Of a stretch of 64,000 nt of DNA, positions 40,811 to 49,464 are shown piece after piece. Under the pieces are notes generated by a model, which saw nothing but the letters and a program-made list of their open reading frames with translations, had not been told where the DNA came from and ran no database searches. Position numbers and translations under genes: made by a program. Each line of letters begins with the position of its first letter. Position 1 is the first letter of the stretch. Location: the NCBI GenBank assembly GCA_016794525.1, contig JAEUJY010000073.1, positions 121,025-185,024 on the forward strand, written 5' to 3'. The stretch comes from Myxococcales bacterium (GTDB lineage: Bacteria > Myxococcota_A > Polyangia > Haliangiales > Haliangiaceae).

Positions 40811-43800
40811 TCACCGCAGCCGCGCGACCTTGACCCGGGTCCACAGCGGCTGGTGATCGGCGGCGAGGCGGCTGGCCTCGGCCAGCTTGTCGAGCAGGTC
40901 GTAGGCGGCGGTGACGTCCTCGTCGGCGCCGTCGCGCTGCGACGGGGTGGCGGCGGCGCCGAGCGCGCGCACCGCCCGGGCCCGCAGGAAGCGGGCCTCG
41001 GCGACCAGCATGATCCACACCGCCGACTCGGGCGACGCGGCGATCGCGACCATGCTCTGGACGACCGCGCGATCGGCGTCGGCCAGCGCGGCGGTGGCCT
41101 TGCCCCGGGCCAGCGCCAGATCGCCGCGCAGGATCAGCGCCGTGGCCAGCGCCTCCTTCCACTCGAGGTTGACCTCGTCGTCGGCCACCAGCTTGTCGGC
41201 GAGCGCGATCGCGCGATCGACGGCGGCGGTGGCCTCGGCGGTGCGCCCGGCGCGGGCGTGGATGCGGGCGATCAGCGTCTCGGCCTGGGCCAGCTCGTTC
41301 TTGATGCCGGCGTTGGTCGGGCTCGCCTTCAACAGCTCGGCGCGGGCGTCGCGCGCGGCGGTGGCCGACGCCAGCGCGGCGTCGAACTCGTTGGCCTGCA
41401 GCTGCGCGGCGCCGATCTTGGCGTCGGACCACGCCACCAGCCGGCGCCACAGCGGGTTGCCGGGATCGGCGGCGAGGATCTCGGTGCGGATCGCGCGCGC
41501 CGCCTGGTAGCCCTCGAGCGCGCCGCGCACGTCGCCGCGCCACAGCCGGGCGTCGGCCAGCCGGAAGTGGATGCGCGACAGGTCGACCTGCCAGCTGCGG
41601 TTGCCGGGATCCTTGGTCAAGAGCGTCGTGTGGTTGGCCAGCGCCAGATCGAGCAGCTGGGTGGCGTTGCGCGCGTCGCCCTTGTCGATCACCGCGAGGC
41701 CCCACGACGACAGCGCCAGGCCGCGCTCGCGGCGCCAGGTGGCGTTGCCGGGATCCTTGCGCAGCAGGCCGTCGAGCGTCGCCACCGCCTTGCCGTAGGT
41801 GGCCTCGGCCAGGGTGATCTCGCCGAGCTCCTTCTGCATGTCGGCGACCTGGGTCCGCGCCTTGACCAGATCGAACTGCCGGCTGGAGTTGTCGGGCTCG
41901 GCGGTCGCGACCTCGGCGCGCAGCTGCTCGCAGGCCCGGTACTCGGCCAGCGCGCCCGCCGAGTCGCCGCGGTACTGCAAGGTCGACGCGATCTTCAGGT
42001 GGCTGGTGGCCAGGTCGGCGCGGGCGTCGCCGTCGCCGGCCGCGCCGCCCGCCGCGTCGGCGTCGACCACCCGCTGCCGGGCCGCCATCGACGCCTGGTA
42101 CTCGGCGAACGCCTCGTCGAGGTGGCCCTGGTTGCGCAGCACGTCGCCGATCAGATCGCGGGCGGTCGCGCTGCCCAGCAAGACCGCGCGGTCGTCGGGG
42201 CGCCGCACCAGCACCGCCTCGTAGTGCACCAGCGCGTCGCGGTAGGTGGCGAGCTCCTCGGCGAACGCGGCGCGCGCGTGCAGCACGCGGCCGTACTCGA
42301 CCAGCATCTCGGCCAGGATCCGCCGCCGGTCGAGCGTGCGCGGGTGGTCGGCGTCGGCCAGCAGCCGCTCGAGCTGGCGCTTGCCCTCGCGCAGCGTCTC
42401 GGCGGCGAGGTCCATGTCGCCGCGCTCCTCCTCGGCCTGGCCCAGCGTGTACAGCGCGATCGCCAGCCGCTCGCGGTCGCTGTCGGACAGCCCGTTGGGG
42501 TTCTGCGCCAGCCGGGTGTAGTAGTCGCGGACCTGCGCGCCGATGCCGGCCAGCAGGTCCTTGCGGCCGATCGCGCCGAGCCGGGTGCGCATGTCGGAGA
42601 TCAGGTAGTCGACGACGCTCTCGGCGGCGGCGCGGCGCTGATCGGCCAGCCGGCGCTGGGCCTCGGCGCGATCGCGCTCGACGACGATCCGCCGCAGCGC
42701 CAGCGTGCCCAGCGCCACGAACGCCGCGATCGCGACCGCGGCGATCGCGACCGCCGCGCGGTGGCGGCGCACGAACCGCCCGATCCGCTCGCGCACCGTG
42801 TAGCGGTGGGCCGCGACCAGCTTGCCGGTCTGGAACCGGCGCAGCTCCTCGGCCAGCGCCTGCGCGGTCGGGTAGCGGGCCGCCGGCTCGTGCGCCATCG
42901 CCCGTGCGATGATCGCGGTCAGGTCGGCCGGCGCGTCGGGGGCGCGCTTGGCCAGCGGCTCGACCTTGCCCTCGATCGCCGCGGCGATGACGTCGGTCGC
43001 GGTCTTGGCCGCGTAGGGCGGGGCGCCGGCCAGCAGGTGGTACAGCATCGCGCCGAGGCTGAACACGTCGGCGCGCTCGTCGACCGGCTCGCCGCGGGCC
43101 TGCTCGGGCGGCATGTACGCCGGCGTGCCCATGACCGCGCCGGCGACGGTCAGGATCGGCTCCTCCGACGCGGTCGGCGACCGCGGCCGATCGCGCTCGG
43201 TGCGCGTGCCGGGCAGCGAGTCGGGGCTGTCGTCGTCGAGGTCCTTGGCCAGGCCCCAGTCGATGACGACGATCTCGCCGAAGTCGCCCACCAGCACGTT
43301 GGCCGGCTTGAGGTCGCGGTGGACGATCCGCTTGGAGTGGGCGTAGGCGATCGCGTCGACCGCGGCGGTGATCGTCGACAACAGCGCCAGGCGCTGCTCG
43401 AGCGTCTTGGCGTCGGCGATCGCGCGATCGAGCGGGCGGCCGCTCACCAGCTTCATCGCGTAGAACGGCTCGCCCGACGGCCAGCGCCCGGCCTGGTAGA
43501 CCGGGACGATCGCCGGGTGCTGCAGGCGCGCGGTGATCAGCGCCTCGCGGCGGAAGCGCGCGCTGTGCTCGGGGTCGGCGTGCAGCAGCTCCTTGAGCGC
43601 GACCGGGCGACCGAGGATGCGATCGGTGGCGGCGATGATGCGGCCCATGCCGCCGCGGGCCACCTCGCGCTCGGAGACGTACTGCCCGGGGTCGGTGATC
43701 GGCAGGTCGTCGACGGCGATCACCAGCTCGGGGCGCGGGTCGCCGCCGCCGGCGACGGTGTCCTGGTACGACTCGACGCCCTGCGACCGGCGGGCGGTCG

Positions 43801-43909
43801 AGGGGCTGCCGTCGGCGGTGGTCGCCGGCGCCGGCCGCTGGGCGGTGGCCGGGGCGATCGTCGGCGCGAACGCTTCTGGATCGCTGGGCGGCGGATCGCC
43901 GGCGCTCAT
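40811..43909 (-). CDS. Membrane serine/threonine protein kinase with C-terminal TPR-like repeats
   Basis: 1032 residues. The kinase domain (about residues 78-345) has EVARGGMGRIIAATD (Gly loop), VALKELL (ATP-binding Lys), HRDLKPANVLV (catalytic loop), DWGLAKD (in place of DFG), and APPYAAKTATDVIAAAIEGK. A Pro/Ala-rich N-terminal region (about 1-70) precedes it. One transmembrane helix (AAVAIAAVAIAAFVALGTLAL, about 375-397) separates it from a long helical part rich in repeated Ala/Arg/Glu/Leu units that resemble TPRs. This architecture is common in myxobacterial eukaryotic-like kinases. The DWG variant is seen in related kinases. It diverges from a hydrolase gene over 20 bp. Confidence 0.92.
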   Translation of the reverse strand: MSAGDPPPSDPEAFAPTIAPATAQRPAPATTADGSPSTARRSQGVESYQDTVAGGGDPRPELVIAVDDLPITDPGQYVSEREVARGGMGRIIAATDRILGRPVALKELLHADPEHSARFRREALITARLQHPAIVPVYQAGRWPSGEPFYAMKLVSGRPLDRAIADAKTLEQRLALLSTITAAVDAIAYAHSKRIVHRDLKPANVLVGDFGEIVVIDWGLAKDLDDDSPDSLPGTRTERDRPRSPTASEEPILTVAGAVMGTPAYMPPEQARGEPVDERADVFSLGAMLYHLLAGAPPYAAKTATDVIAAAIEGKVEPLAKRAPDAPADLTAIIARAMAHEPAARYPTAQALAEELRRFQTGKLVAAHRYTVRERIGRFVRRHRAAVAIAAVAIAAFVALGTLALRRIVVERDRAEAQRRLADQRRAAAESVVDYLISDMRTRLGAIGRKDLLAGIGAQVRDYYTRLAQNPNGLSDSDRERLAIALYTLGQAEEERGDMDLAAETLREGKRQLERLLADADHPRTLDRRRILAEMLVEYGRVLHARAAFAEELATYRDALVHYEAVLVRRPDDRAVLLGSATARDLIGDVLRNQGHLDEAFAEYQASMAARQRVVDADAAGGAAGDGDARADLATSHLKIASTLQYRGDSAGALAEYRACEQLRAEVATAEPDNSSRQFDLVKARTQVADMQKELGEITLAEATYGKAVATLDGLLRKDPGNATWRRERGLALSSWGLAVIDKGDARNATQLLDLALANHTTLLTKDPGNRSWQVDLSRIHFRLADARLWRGDVRGALEGYQAARAIRTEILAADPGNPLWRRLVAWSDAKIGAAQLQANEFDAALASATAARDARAELLKASPTNAGIKNELAQAETLIARIHARAGRTAEATAAVDRAIALADKLVADDEVNLEWKEALATALILRGDLALARGKATAALADADRAVVQSMVAIAASPESAVWIMLVAEARFLRARAVRALGAAATPSQRDGADEDVTAAYDLLDKLAEASRLAADHQPLWTRVKVARLR

Positions 43910-43929
43910 CTGCTAGCAATGTACCGCCG

Positions 43930-44712
43930 ATGTCCTCGCCACTCCACGTCGTCCGGGCCGGGACCGCCGGGCCACCGCTGATCCTGGTCCACGGCAGCGC
44001 CACCGACGCCTCGACCTGGACGATCCAGCTCGCGTCGCCCTTGACCAGCCGCTACCGCGTCGTCGCGTACGATCGCCGCGGCGGGGGGCGCTCGCCGCGC
44101 GCGCCCGGCGTCGCGTGGCACACGATCGAGGAGCACGCCGCCGATCTGGCCGCGCTGATCGCCGAGGCCGGCGCGCCGGCGCTGGTGGCCGGCTCGAGCT
44201 GCGGCGCGGTCGTCGTGCTCGAGGCCTGTCGCCGCTACCCGGCCGCGGTGCGCGGCGCGATCCTGATCGAGCCGCCGCTGGCCGCCGCGGACGACGCGCC
44301 GGCGGTGCCGGCCGGGTTCCTCGCCGAGCTCGATCGGCTCGCGGTCGAGATCGGGCCCGAGGCCGCCGCCGAGCGGTTCTTGATCACCGTGCTCGGCCAG
44401 GCGGCGTGGGATCGGCTGCCGCGGATGTTCCGCGCCCGCGCGGCCCGCGAGTGGCCGCAGATCCGCGCGGACTGCTACGCGCTCGACGCCTACCAGGTCC
44501 GCTACGCGACGCTCGGCGAGGTCGCGCCGCCGATCCGCCTGCTCGGCGGCGACCGCTCGGCGGCGTACTTCCGGCCGACCCTCGAGGCGCTGGCCGCCGC
44601 GCTGCCGCGCGCGACGCTGGCGATCGTCGCCGGCGCCGGCCACATGCTCCACGCCGAGGCCCCGCGCGCGTTCGCCGAGCACGTCGACGCGCTGGCCGCC
44701 GCGACTGGCTAG
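43930..44712 (+). CDS. Alpha/beta-hydrolase
   Basis: 260 residues. LILVHGSATDASTW (oxyanion region with HG), VVAYDRRGGGRSPR, the nucleophile elbow AGSSCGAVV (Ser in GSSCG) and a late His in AGAGHMLHAEAP are the standard fold landmarks. Probably an esterase, lipase-like or haloperoxidase-like enzyme; the substrate is unknown. It is adjacent to the kinase (20 bp divergent) and ends 4 bp before the DUF4266 stop on the other strand. Confidence 0.9.
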   Translation: MSSPLHVVRAGTAGPPLILVHGSATDASTWTIQLASPLTSRYRVVAYDRRGGGRSPRAPGVAWHTIEEHAADLAALIAEAGAPALVAGSSCGAVVVLEACRRYPAAVRGAILIEPPLAAADDAPAVPAGFLAELDRLAVEIGPEAAAERFLITVLGQAAWDRLPRMFRARAAREWPQIRADCYALDAYQVRYATLGEVAPPIRLLGGDRSAAYFRPTLEALAAALPRATLAIVAGAGHMLHAEAPRAFAEHVDALAAATG

Positions 44713-44716
44713 CCCC

Positions 44717-44929
44717 TCAATTGCAGCCGCAGCCGCCGGCCTTGGCCTCGCCGCCGCCGCTCGAACCCTCGCGGTAGCTGCGCGCGTGCGACTCGCCGCC
44801 GCGGATCTCGGCGTCGGAGCCGATCACCATGTCGGGGCGGGCCAGCGTCTGGCGCTGGTGCGGCTTGACCCGCAGGCAGCCGGTGGCGAGCGTGGTGGCG
44901 AGGACGACGGCGATCGCGGTGCGGACCAC
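44717..44929 (-). CDS. DUF4266 lipoprotein
   Basis: 70 residues from GTG 44929. The signal peptide ends in LATGC (Cys18). The mature peptide has the DUF4266 pattern VKPHQRQTLARPDMV...HARSYREGSSGGGEAKAGGCGCN, with a Gly-rich end and terminal CGC. DUF4266 proteins are short envelope lipoproteins, and I recall them occurring next to DUF3570 proteins; a DUF3570 gene is present at 46231. The CGC tail could bind metal or form a thioether or disulfide. It diverges by 81 bp from a heme-motif lipoprotein. Confidence 0.82.
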   Translation of the reverse strand: MVRTAIAVVLATTLATGCLRVKPHQRQTLARPDMVIGSDAEIRGGESHARSYREGSSGGGEAKAGGCGCN

Positions 44930-45010
44930 GCGGGGAAGCTACACCATCGCAGCGGTTGTGAGCGGAAATCGATGCACACCGCCGCTGACAGGCGCATAGT
45001 CCCGCCGCCG

Positions 45011-45481
45011 ATGAAGTCGTATACATCATCGTTCGTGCTCGGCATGGTGTGCGCCCTCGGCGCCGCACCGGGGTGTGATCCTGGCGAGGACGTCGTCGAG
45101 GTCCCCGCGGCCGACCCGATCGTCTTCCGCGATCAGGTCTACCCGATCCTGCTCAGTGACTGCGGCTTCACCGGGTGCCACGGCAACCCCGATCGCTTCT
45201 TCGCCGTGTTCGGCACCGCGCGCGCGCGCCTCGATCCCGCGACCGACCTCGACGCGCCGGTCACGCCCGAGGAGCTGGCCGTCAGCTACACCCGCGCGCG
45301 GTCGATGCTGATCAGCCCCGACGGCGTCAAGCGGGCGCCGCTGTTGCGCAAGCCGCTCGCGCTCGACGACGGCGGCGTCGGCCACAAGGGCTCCGACCCG
45401 TGGGGGCAGGCGCTGTTCCCGTCGAAGAACGATCCGCGCTTCCAGATCCTCGCGGCGTGGGCGCTCGGGGGTGACCCGTGA
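45011..45481 (+). CDS. Lipoprotein with an unusual CX4CH heme-like motif
   Basis: 156 residues. The signal peptide ends at AAPGC (Cys22). PIVFRDQVYPILLSDCGFTGCHGNPDRFFAVFG resembles c-type cytochrome-like lipoproteins of Myxococcota and Planctomycetes, but the motif is Cys51-X4-Cys56-His57 instead of CXXCH. The later RAPLLRKPLALDDGGVGHKGSDPWG resembles the Met/His-ligand part of those proteins. Whether it holds covalent heme is unknown. The stop overlaps the next gene by GTGA, so the two probably form a redox pair. Confidence 0.82.
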   Translation: MKSYTSSFVLGMVCALGAAPGCDPGEDVVEVPAADPIVFRDQVYPILLSDCGFTGCHGNPDRFFAVFGTARARLDPATDLDAPVTPEELAVSYTRARSMLISPDGVKRAPLLRKPLALDDGGVGHKGSDPWGQALFPSKNDPRFQILAAWALGGDP

Positions 45482-46161
45482 AGGCCGCGGTCGCGCTGGC
45501 GCTGCTCGTCGCGGCGCCCACGGCGGCGCACGCGTACTCCGAGATCTCCCGATTCGGCGAGCCCGCCGTCGACGGCGGCGGCGGCGGCCGGTACTTCACC
45601 GGCGCGCCGACCGACGGCTATTCGTGCCACGTCTGCCACGACGACGTCGCGGCGCCGCCGGTGACCGTCACCGGGATGCCCGACCACATCGACCCGGGCG
45701 CCACCTACGATCTCACGCTGAGCTGGCCCGACGACGGGCGCAAGTACTCGCTCGCCCTCGAGCTGGTCGACGCCGACGGCACCCCGCCGGCGACGGCGCT
45801 GCCGGCGCTGGCCGATCAGCCGCCCGAGATGCGGTGCGCGGGCAATCGCACCGGCGCGAGCGCCGCGCAGCTGGTCACCGTCGGCGCGCGGCGCATCGTC
45901 TACGTCGAGCCGTGCGGCGCGTTCCAGGTCACCGTGAGCTTCACGCCGCCGTCCGACGAGGACCTGTTCATCGGCGCCGGCGTGGTCGCCGCCGACGGGT
46001 TCGAGACCTCCGACGGCGACGGCTCCTACGAGCTGCGCCGGAAGCTGACCTCCACCGTGACCAGCACCACCGGCTGTGCAGTAAACGGACAGTCCGGCTC
46101 CGGCGTCGGACTGGCGCTGGCCATTGGCACACTACTGTTGTTCCGCAAACGACGGCATTAG
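45478..46161 (+). CDS. Heme-motif surface protein with MYXO-CTERM-like tail
   Basis: 227 residues from GTG 45478. The signal peptide precedes a domain with CHVCHDD (Cys50-X2-Cys53-His54, a standard c-heme motif), then a beta-rich domain (DHIDPGATYDLTLSWPDDGRKYSLALELV). The end reads TTGCAVNG, then a hydrophobic helix (GVGLALAIGTLLLF) and RKRR; a Cys motif, helix and basic cluster is the MYXO-CTERM sorting pattern for myxosortase-type anchoring. It is thus likely a cell-surface c-type heme protein. Coupled with the preceding CX4CH lipoprotein. Confidence 0.82.
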   Translation: MKAAVALALLVAAPTAAHAYSEISRFGEPAVDGGGGGRYFTGAPTDGYSCHVCHDDVAAPPVTVTGMPDHIDPGATYDLTLSWPDDGRKYSLALELVDADGTPPATALPALADQPPEMRCAGNRTGASAAQLVTVGARRIVYVEPCGAFQVTVSFTPPSDEDLFIGAGVVAADGFETSDGDGSYELRRKLTSTVTSTTGCAVNGQSGSGVGLALAIGTLLLFRKRRH

Positions 46162-46230
46162 GCCGCACCGCGGGACAATCGCTGTTCTGCTGATCAGGAT
46201 CGATCAGCCCGCTTCAGCCCGGCTTCAGGA

Positions 46231-47337
46231 TCAGAAGTCGAGGCCGACCAGCGACGTCGCCTCGACAGCGTTGACCGCCTCGAGGCCGACGTAGGCTTGG
46301 TAGACCAGCTGCGACAGGCTGGCGCGGAACCCGACGTCGAGGTGGCGCTCGTCGTCGTCGAAGGAGAACACGTGGTCGAGCGCGACGCCGAACTCGTTGC
46401 CGTAGAACGCGGACAGCTTGCGATCGCGGGTCAGGTAGCCGTCGGCGTCGTCGAAGTTGAAGTAGCGCGGGCGGTAGAACGACGCCTCGCCCTGGCTGTA
46501 GAAGCGGTAATGGAACGTGACGGTCGTGGCCTCGCCGGGCAGCCACGACAGCACCGGCTCGACGGTGTGCGAGCGGATACCCCAGGTGTCGAGGTAGTAG
46601 CGGTAGTCGAGGCCGATCGAGGCGTGCTCGCCCATCGCGCGCCGCAGCCGCGCAGAAGCTGCGCTGCGGACGCGGAGATCGGGGACGTTCTCAGGGACGC
46701 AGAACGGCGCGGCGTGGCCGCAGGTGCCGTCGCCGCCGACCGCCACCCAGCGGTACGGGCTGGCCTGGTACCCGTCGAGGACCATCGACTCGAGCGCGAG
46801 GTCGACGACCGTGCGGCGGTCGAGGATCTGTGACAACCCGGCGCGGGCGCCGTACGACAGCATCAGCTGCGCGAACACCGGATCGCCGGCGCGTCCGGCG
46901 AGGTCGCGGCTGCCCATCAGGTTGAACGACAGCGTCGTGTTGTGCTTCGCGTAATCTCGGCTGGCGCCGAGCACGAGGCCGTGAGACTCATAGTCGTGCT
47001 CGTACGAGACGCGATACCGAGTGTTCAGCCGCGTGGTGCCGTCGTCGTAGGCGAGGCCGACCTGGCCCTCGTTGCGCCGCTCGCTGATCGCCTTGGTGGC
47101 GGCGGTGACGACGTCGACCGAGGCGCCGGTCCAGGCGTCGACGGTGTAGCTCGCCGAGAGGTTGGTCTGCTCGGTGGCCTGGCCCGACGCGCTCACCGTC
47201 GGCGAGATGACCGTCGTGGCGTCGGAGTCGGTGCGCAGGTAGACCGTGTTGGCGGCCCGCACCTCGCGCTCGCGAGCGGCGGCGCACCCATCCACGGCAA
47301 TGGCGGCGATCAGGAGCGCGGCAGTACGGCGAGCCAC
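46231..47337 (-). CDS. DUF3570 outer-membrane barrel protein
   Basis: 368 residues from GTG 47337. Signal peptide (MARRTAALLIAAIAVDGCAAA), then a beta-barrel-like sequence typical of DUF3570: TVYLRTDSDATTVISPTVSASGQATEQTNLSASYTVDAWTGASVDVVTAATKAISERRNEG, later RYRVSYEHDYESHGLVLGASRDY, LGLDYRYYLDTWGIRSHT-type strands and a terminal aromatic (VGLDF). It is predicted to sit in the outer membrane. The start codon is only 6 bp from the divergent DUF2271 start. Confidence 0.85.
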   Translation of the reverse strand: MARRTAALLIAAIAVDGCAAAREREVRAANTVYLRTDSDATTVISPTVSASGQATEQTNLSASYTVDAWTGASVDVVTAATKAISERRNEGQVGLAYDDGTTRLNTRYRVSYEHDYESHGLVLGASRDYAKHNTTLSFNLMGSRDLAGRAGDPVFAQLMLSYGARAGLSQILDRRTVVDLALESMVLDGYQASPYRWVAVGGDGTCGHAAPFCVPENVPDLRVRSAASARLRRAMGEHASIGLDYRYYLDTWGIRSHTVEPVLSWLPGEATTVTFHYRFYSQGEASFYRPRYFNFDDADGYLTRDRKLSAFYGNEFGVALDHVFSFDDDERHLDVGFRASLSQLVYQAYVGLEAVNAVEATSLVGLDF

Positions 47338-47343
47338 GCGCGC

Positions 47344-47979
47344 ATGTTCCGCCTCTGGGCTGCGATGTCAATGTGCGCGTGCCTCGCAATCGCTGGCTGT
47401 TACGAGCCCGGCGTCGGCAAGGACGAGCTGGACGACGCGGTGCAGGCGCCGGTCGATCTGTTCTCGGATGGTGGCGGCGTCACGCCGACCGACGGTCGGC
47501 CGGCGATCGACGCCCCCGGCGGCTCGGTCGACGCCGCGAGCGGTTGCGATAGCTCGCCGCTGTCGGCGCTGCGCATCGTCGTGCGGACCACGCCGTTCGG
47601 CGGTCGCTACCAGCCCAAGAACATCGGCGCGATCTGGATCGAGACCGCGGCCGGGCAGTACGTGAAGACGGTGAAGCGCTGGGCCAACCGGCGGCTGCGC
47701 TACCTGACGCGCTACGCCGCCGCGTCGGGCGGCGACATCACCGACGCGGTCACCGGCGCGACGTTGACCAGCCACATCACCCACGACGTGACCTGGAACC
47801 TGACCGATCGCAACCGCTGCGAGGTCCCCGCCGGCCAGTACCGCGTCGTGATGGAGCTGACCGATCAAGACGCCGCCGGCGCCTACGCGACGTTCCCGTT
47901 CACCAAGGGCACGTCGCCGGCGACGACCAACCCGACGGCGACCGCGCAGTTCCACGACCTCGTGCTCGACCTGCACTGA
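47344..47979 (+). CDS. DUF2271-like lipoprotein
   Basis: 211 residues from ATG 47344. The signal peptide ends in AIAGC (Cys19), followed by an Asp/Ala/Gly linker (GGVTPTDGRPAIDAPGGSVDAAS). The mature domain (YQPKNIGAIWIETAAGQYVKTVKRWANRRLRYLTRYAAASGG, DAVTGATLTSHITHDVTWNLTDR, PAGQYRVVMELTDQDAAG) matches the pattern I know for DUF2271 envelope proteins. In other bacteria I recall DUF2271, DUF3570 and DUF4266 near flavin-transferase (ApbE) genes; no ApbE is seen here. Role unknown, perhaps envelope redox. Confidence 0.78.
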   Translation: MFRLWAAMSMCACLAIAGCYEPGVGKDELDDAVQAPVDLFSDGGGVTPTDGRPAIDAPGGSVDAASGCDSSPLSALRIVVRTTPFGGRYQPKNIGAIWIETAAGQYVKTVKRWANRRLRYLTRYAAASGGDITDAVTGATLTSHITHDVTWNLTDRNRCEVPAGQYRVVMELTDQDAAGAYATFPFTKGTSPATTNPTATAQFHDLVLDLH

Positions 47980-48037
47980 TCGTTGGTGCGGCGTCGGCGC
48001 TTGCGGCGGGGCCCCGGGTCGGGCAGATTGGCCCGCC

Positions 48038-49456
48038 GTGTCCGAGCCAACCCCTGAACGCGTCCGCGCCGTCATGGCCGCGGTGCAGCTGCCCGACGCC
48101 GACGACGGCGCCTTCGCGTCGTCGATCGCCGAGCTGCGCCGCCTGGCGACCACGCTGGGCCTCGAGGTGGTCGGCGCGGTGACCCAGCGCCGCGGGCGGC
48201 TGGCGCCCGGCCTGGTGCTCGGCGAGGGCAAGGTCCGCGAGCTCGCGCTGTGGACCGGCGGCAGCGGCGAGGTGCCGGCGTACCAGAAGCCGGGGACCAA
48301 CAAGAAGGACGCGCAGGACGAGGACGAGGACGAGGACGGCGACGACGTGGTCGCCGCACCCGAGGCCGACGACGCCGACGGCGACGACGCGGCGGCCGCC
48401 ACGCCCGATCACGATCCCGATCGCCCGCGCTGCACGGTGGTGCTGGTCGATCACGATCTGACGCCGACCCAGCAGCGCAACCTCGAGCGCGCGACCGACG
48501 CCGAGGTCATGGATCGCACGTCGGTGATCCTGTCGATCTTCCACCGCCACGCGAAGACCCGCGAGGCCCGGCTGCAGGTCGAGATCGCGCGGCTGGCCTA
48601 CCTGGCGCCGCGGCTGCGCGAGTCGGGCGGCGGCGGCGATCGCGTGCGCGGCGGTGTCGGCGGCAAGGGCGCCGGCGAGAGCTCGCTCGAGCTCGATCGG
48701 CGGCGGATCCGCGATCGCATCGCCGAGCTGCGCCGCGAGCTGGCGACGATCGAGGGCGGCGCCCGGACCCGGCGGGCCCGGCGCGACGACGCCCGCACGA
48801 TCGCCGTCGTCGGCTACACCAACGCCGGCAAGAGCTCGCTGATGCGGGCGCTGACCGGCAGCGAGGTGTACGTCGCCGACAAGCTGTTCGCGACGCTCGA
48901 CACCACCGTGCGCGTGCTCGACGCGCGCACCAAGCCGCCGATCCTGTTGTCGGACACCGTCGGCTTCATCAAGAAGCTGCCGCACGATCTGGTGGCGTCG
49001 TTCCGGTCGACGCTCGACGAGGCCACCCACGCCGACCTGCTGCTGCACGTCGTCGACGCCAGCGACGCCGCGTTCCGCGATCACATGGCGGTCACCCGCG
49101 GCGTGCTCGGCGAGATCGGCGCCGACGCCGCCGAGCTGGTCGTGCTCAACAAGATCGACAAGGTCGGCGCCGACGATCGCGCCGCGCTGGCGGCGGCGTT
49201 CCCCGACGCGGTGCTGATGTCGGCCAAGGCCCCGGGCGACGTCGCCGCGCTGCGGGTGCGGCTGGTCGAGCACTTCGCCGGCGCCGCGGTCGAGGCCGAG
49301 CTGTTCGTGCCGTGGGCGCGGCACAAGCTGGTCCACGACATCCACGAGCGGTGCCAGGTGGTGAGCGAGCGCCACGAGGACGACGGCACCCGGGTCGCGG
49401 TGCGCGCGCCGCAGGCGATCGTCGACGAGCTGGTCGCGGCGCTCGCGGCGTCGTAG
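48038..49456 (+). CDS. hflX: HflX-family ribosome-associated GTPase with acidic insert
   Basis: 472 residues from GTG 48038. The N-terminal HflX domain (VGAVTQRRGRLAPGLVLGEGKVREL; VVLVDHDLTPTQQRNLERATDAEVMDRTSVILSIFHRHAKTREARLQVEIARL) precedes the G domain (G1 GYTNAGKSS about 266-274, G3 DTVGFI, G4 NKID). A 38-residue stretch with 19 Asp/Glu is inserted in the N-domain (about residues 89-127), unlike E. coli HflX. HflX splits or rescues stalled ribosomes under stress. The insert may be a disordered linker or affect ribosome binding. Confidence 0.93.
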   Translation: MSEPTPERVRAVMAAVQLPDADDGAFASSIAELRRLATTLGLEVVGAVTQRRGRLAPGLVLGEGKVRELALWTGGSGEVPAYQKPGTNKKDAQDEDEDEDGDDVVAAPEADDADGDDAAAATPDHDPDRPRCTVVLVDHDLTPTQQRNLERATDAEVMDRTSVILSIFHRHAKTREARLQVEIARLAYLAPRLRESGGGGDRVRGGVGGKGAGESSLELDRRRIRDRIAELRRELATIEGGARTRRARRDDARTIAVVGYTNAGKSSLMRALTGSEVYVADKLFATLDTTVRVLDARTKPPILLSDTVGFIKKLPHDLVASFRSTLDEATHADLLLHVVDASDAAFRDHMAVTRGVLGEIGADAAELVVLNKIDKVGADDRAALAAAFPDAVLMSAKAPGDVAALRVRLVEHFAGAAVEAELFVPWARHKLVHDIHERCQVVSERHEDDGTRVAVRAPQAIVDELVAALAAS

Positions 49457-49464
49457 GATCGCTC

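Noticed and set aside
40853..43981. A 1042-residue frame antisense to the kinase
   Set aside because: The kinase motifs (HRDLKPAN, DWG, Gly loop) are on the minus strand; the plus frame is a shadow.
46231..47337. Lipoprotein reading of the DUF3570 protein because of VDGC near the N-terminus
   Set aside because: The -3 to -1 residues do not fit a lipobox well, and the rest looks like an outer-membrane barrel; ordinary signal-peptide cleavage is more likely.
44717..47979. An ApbE flavin transferase within the DUF cluster
   Set aside because: No frame in this interval shows the ApbE fold motifs; I state its absence only for this window.
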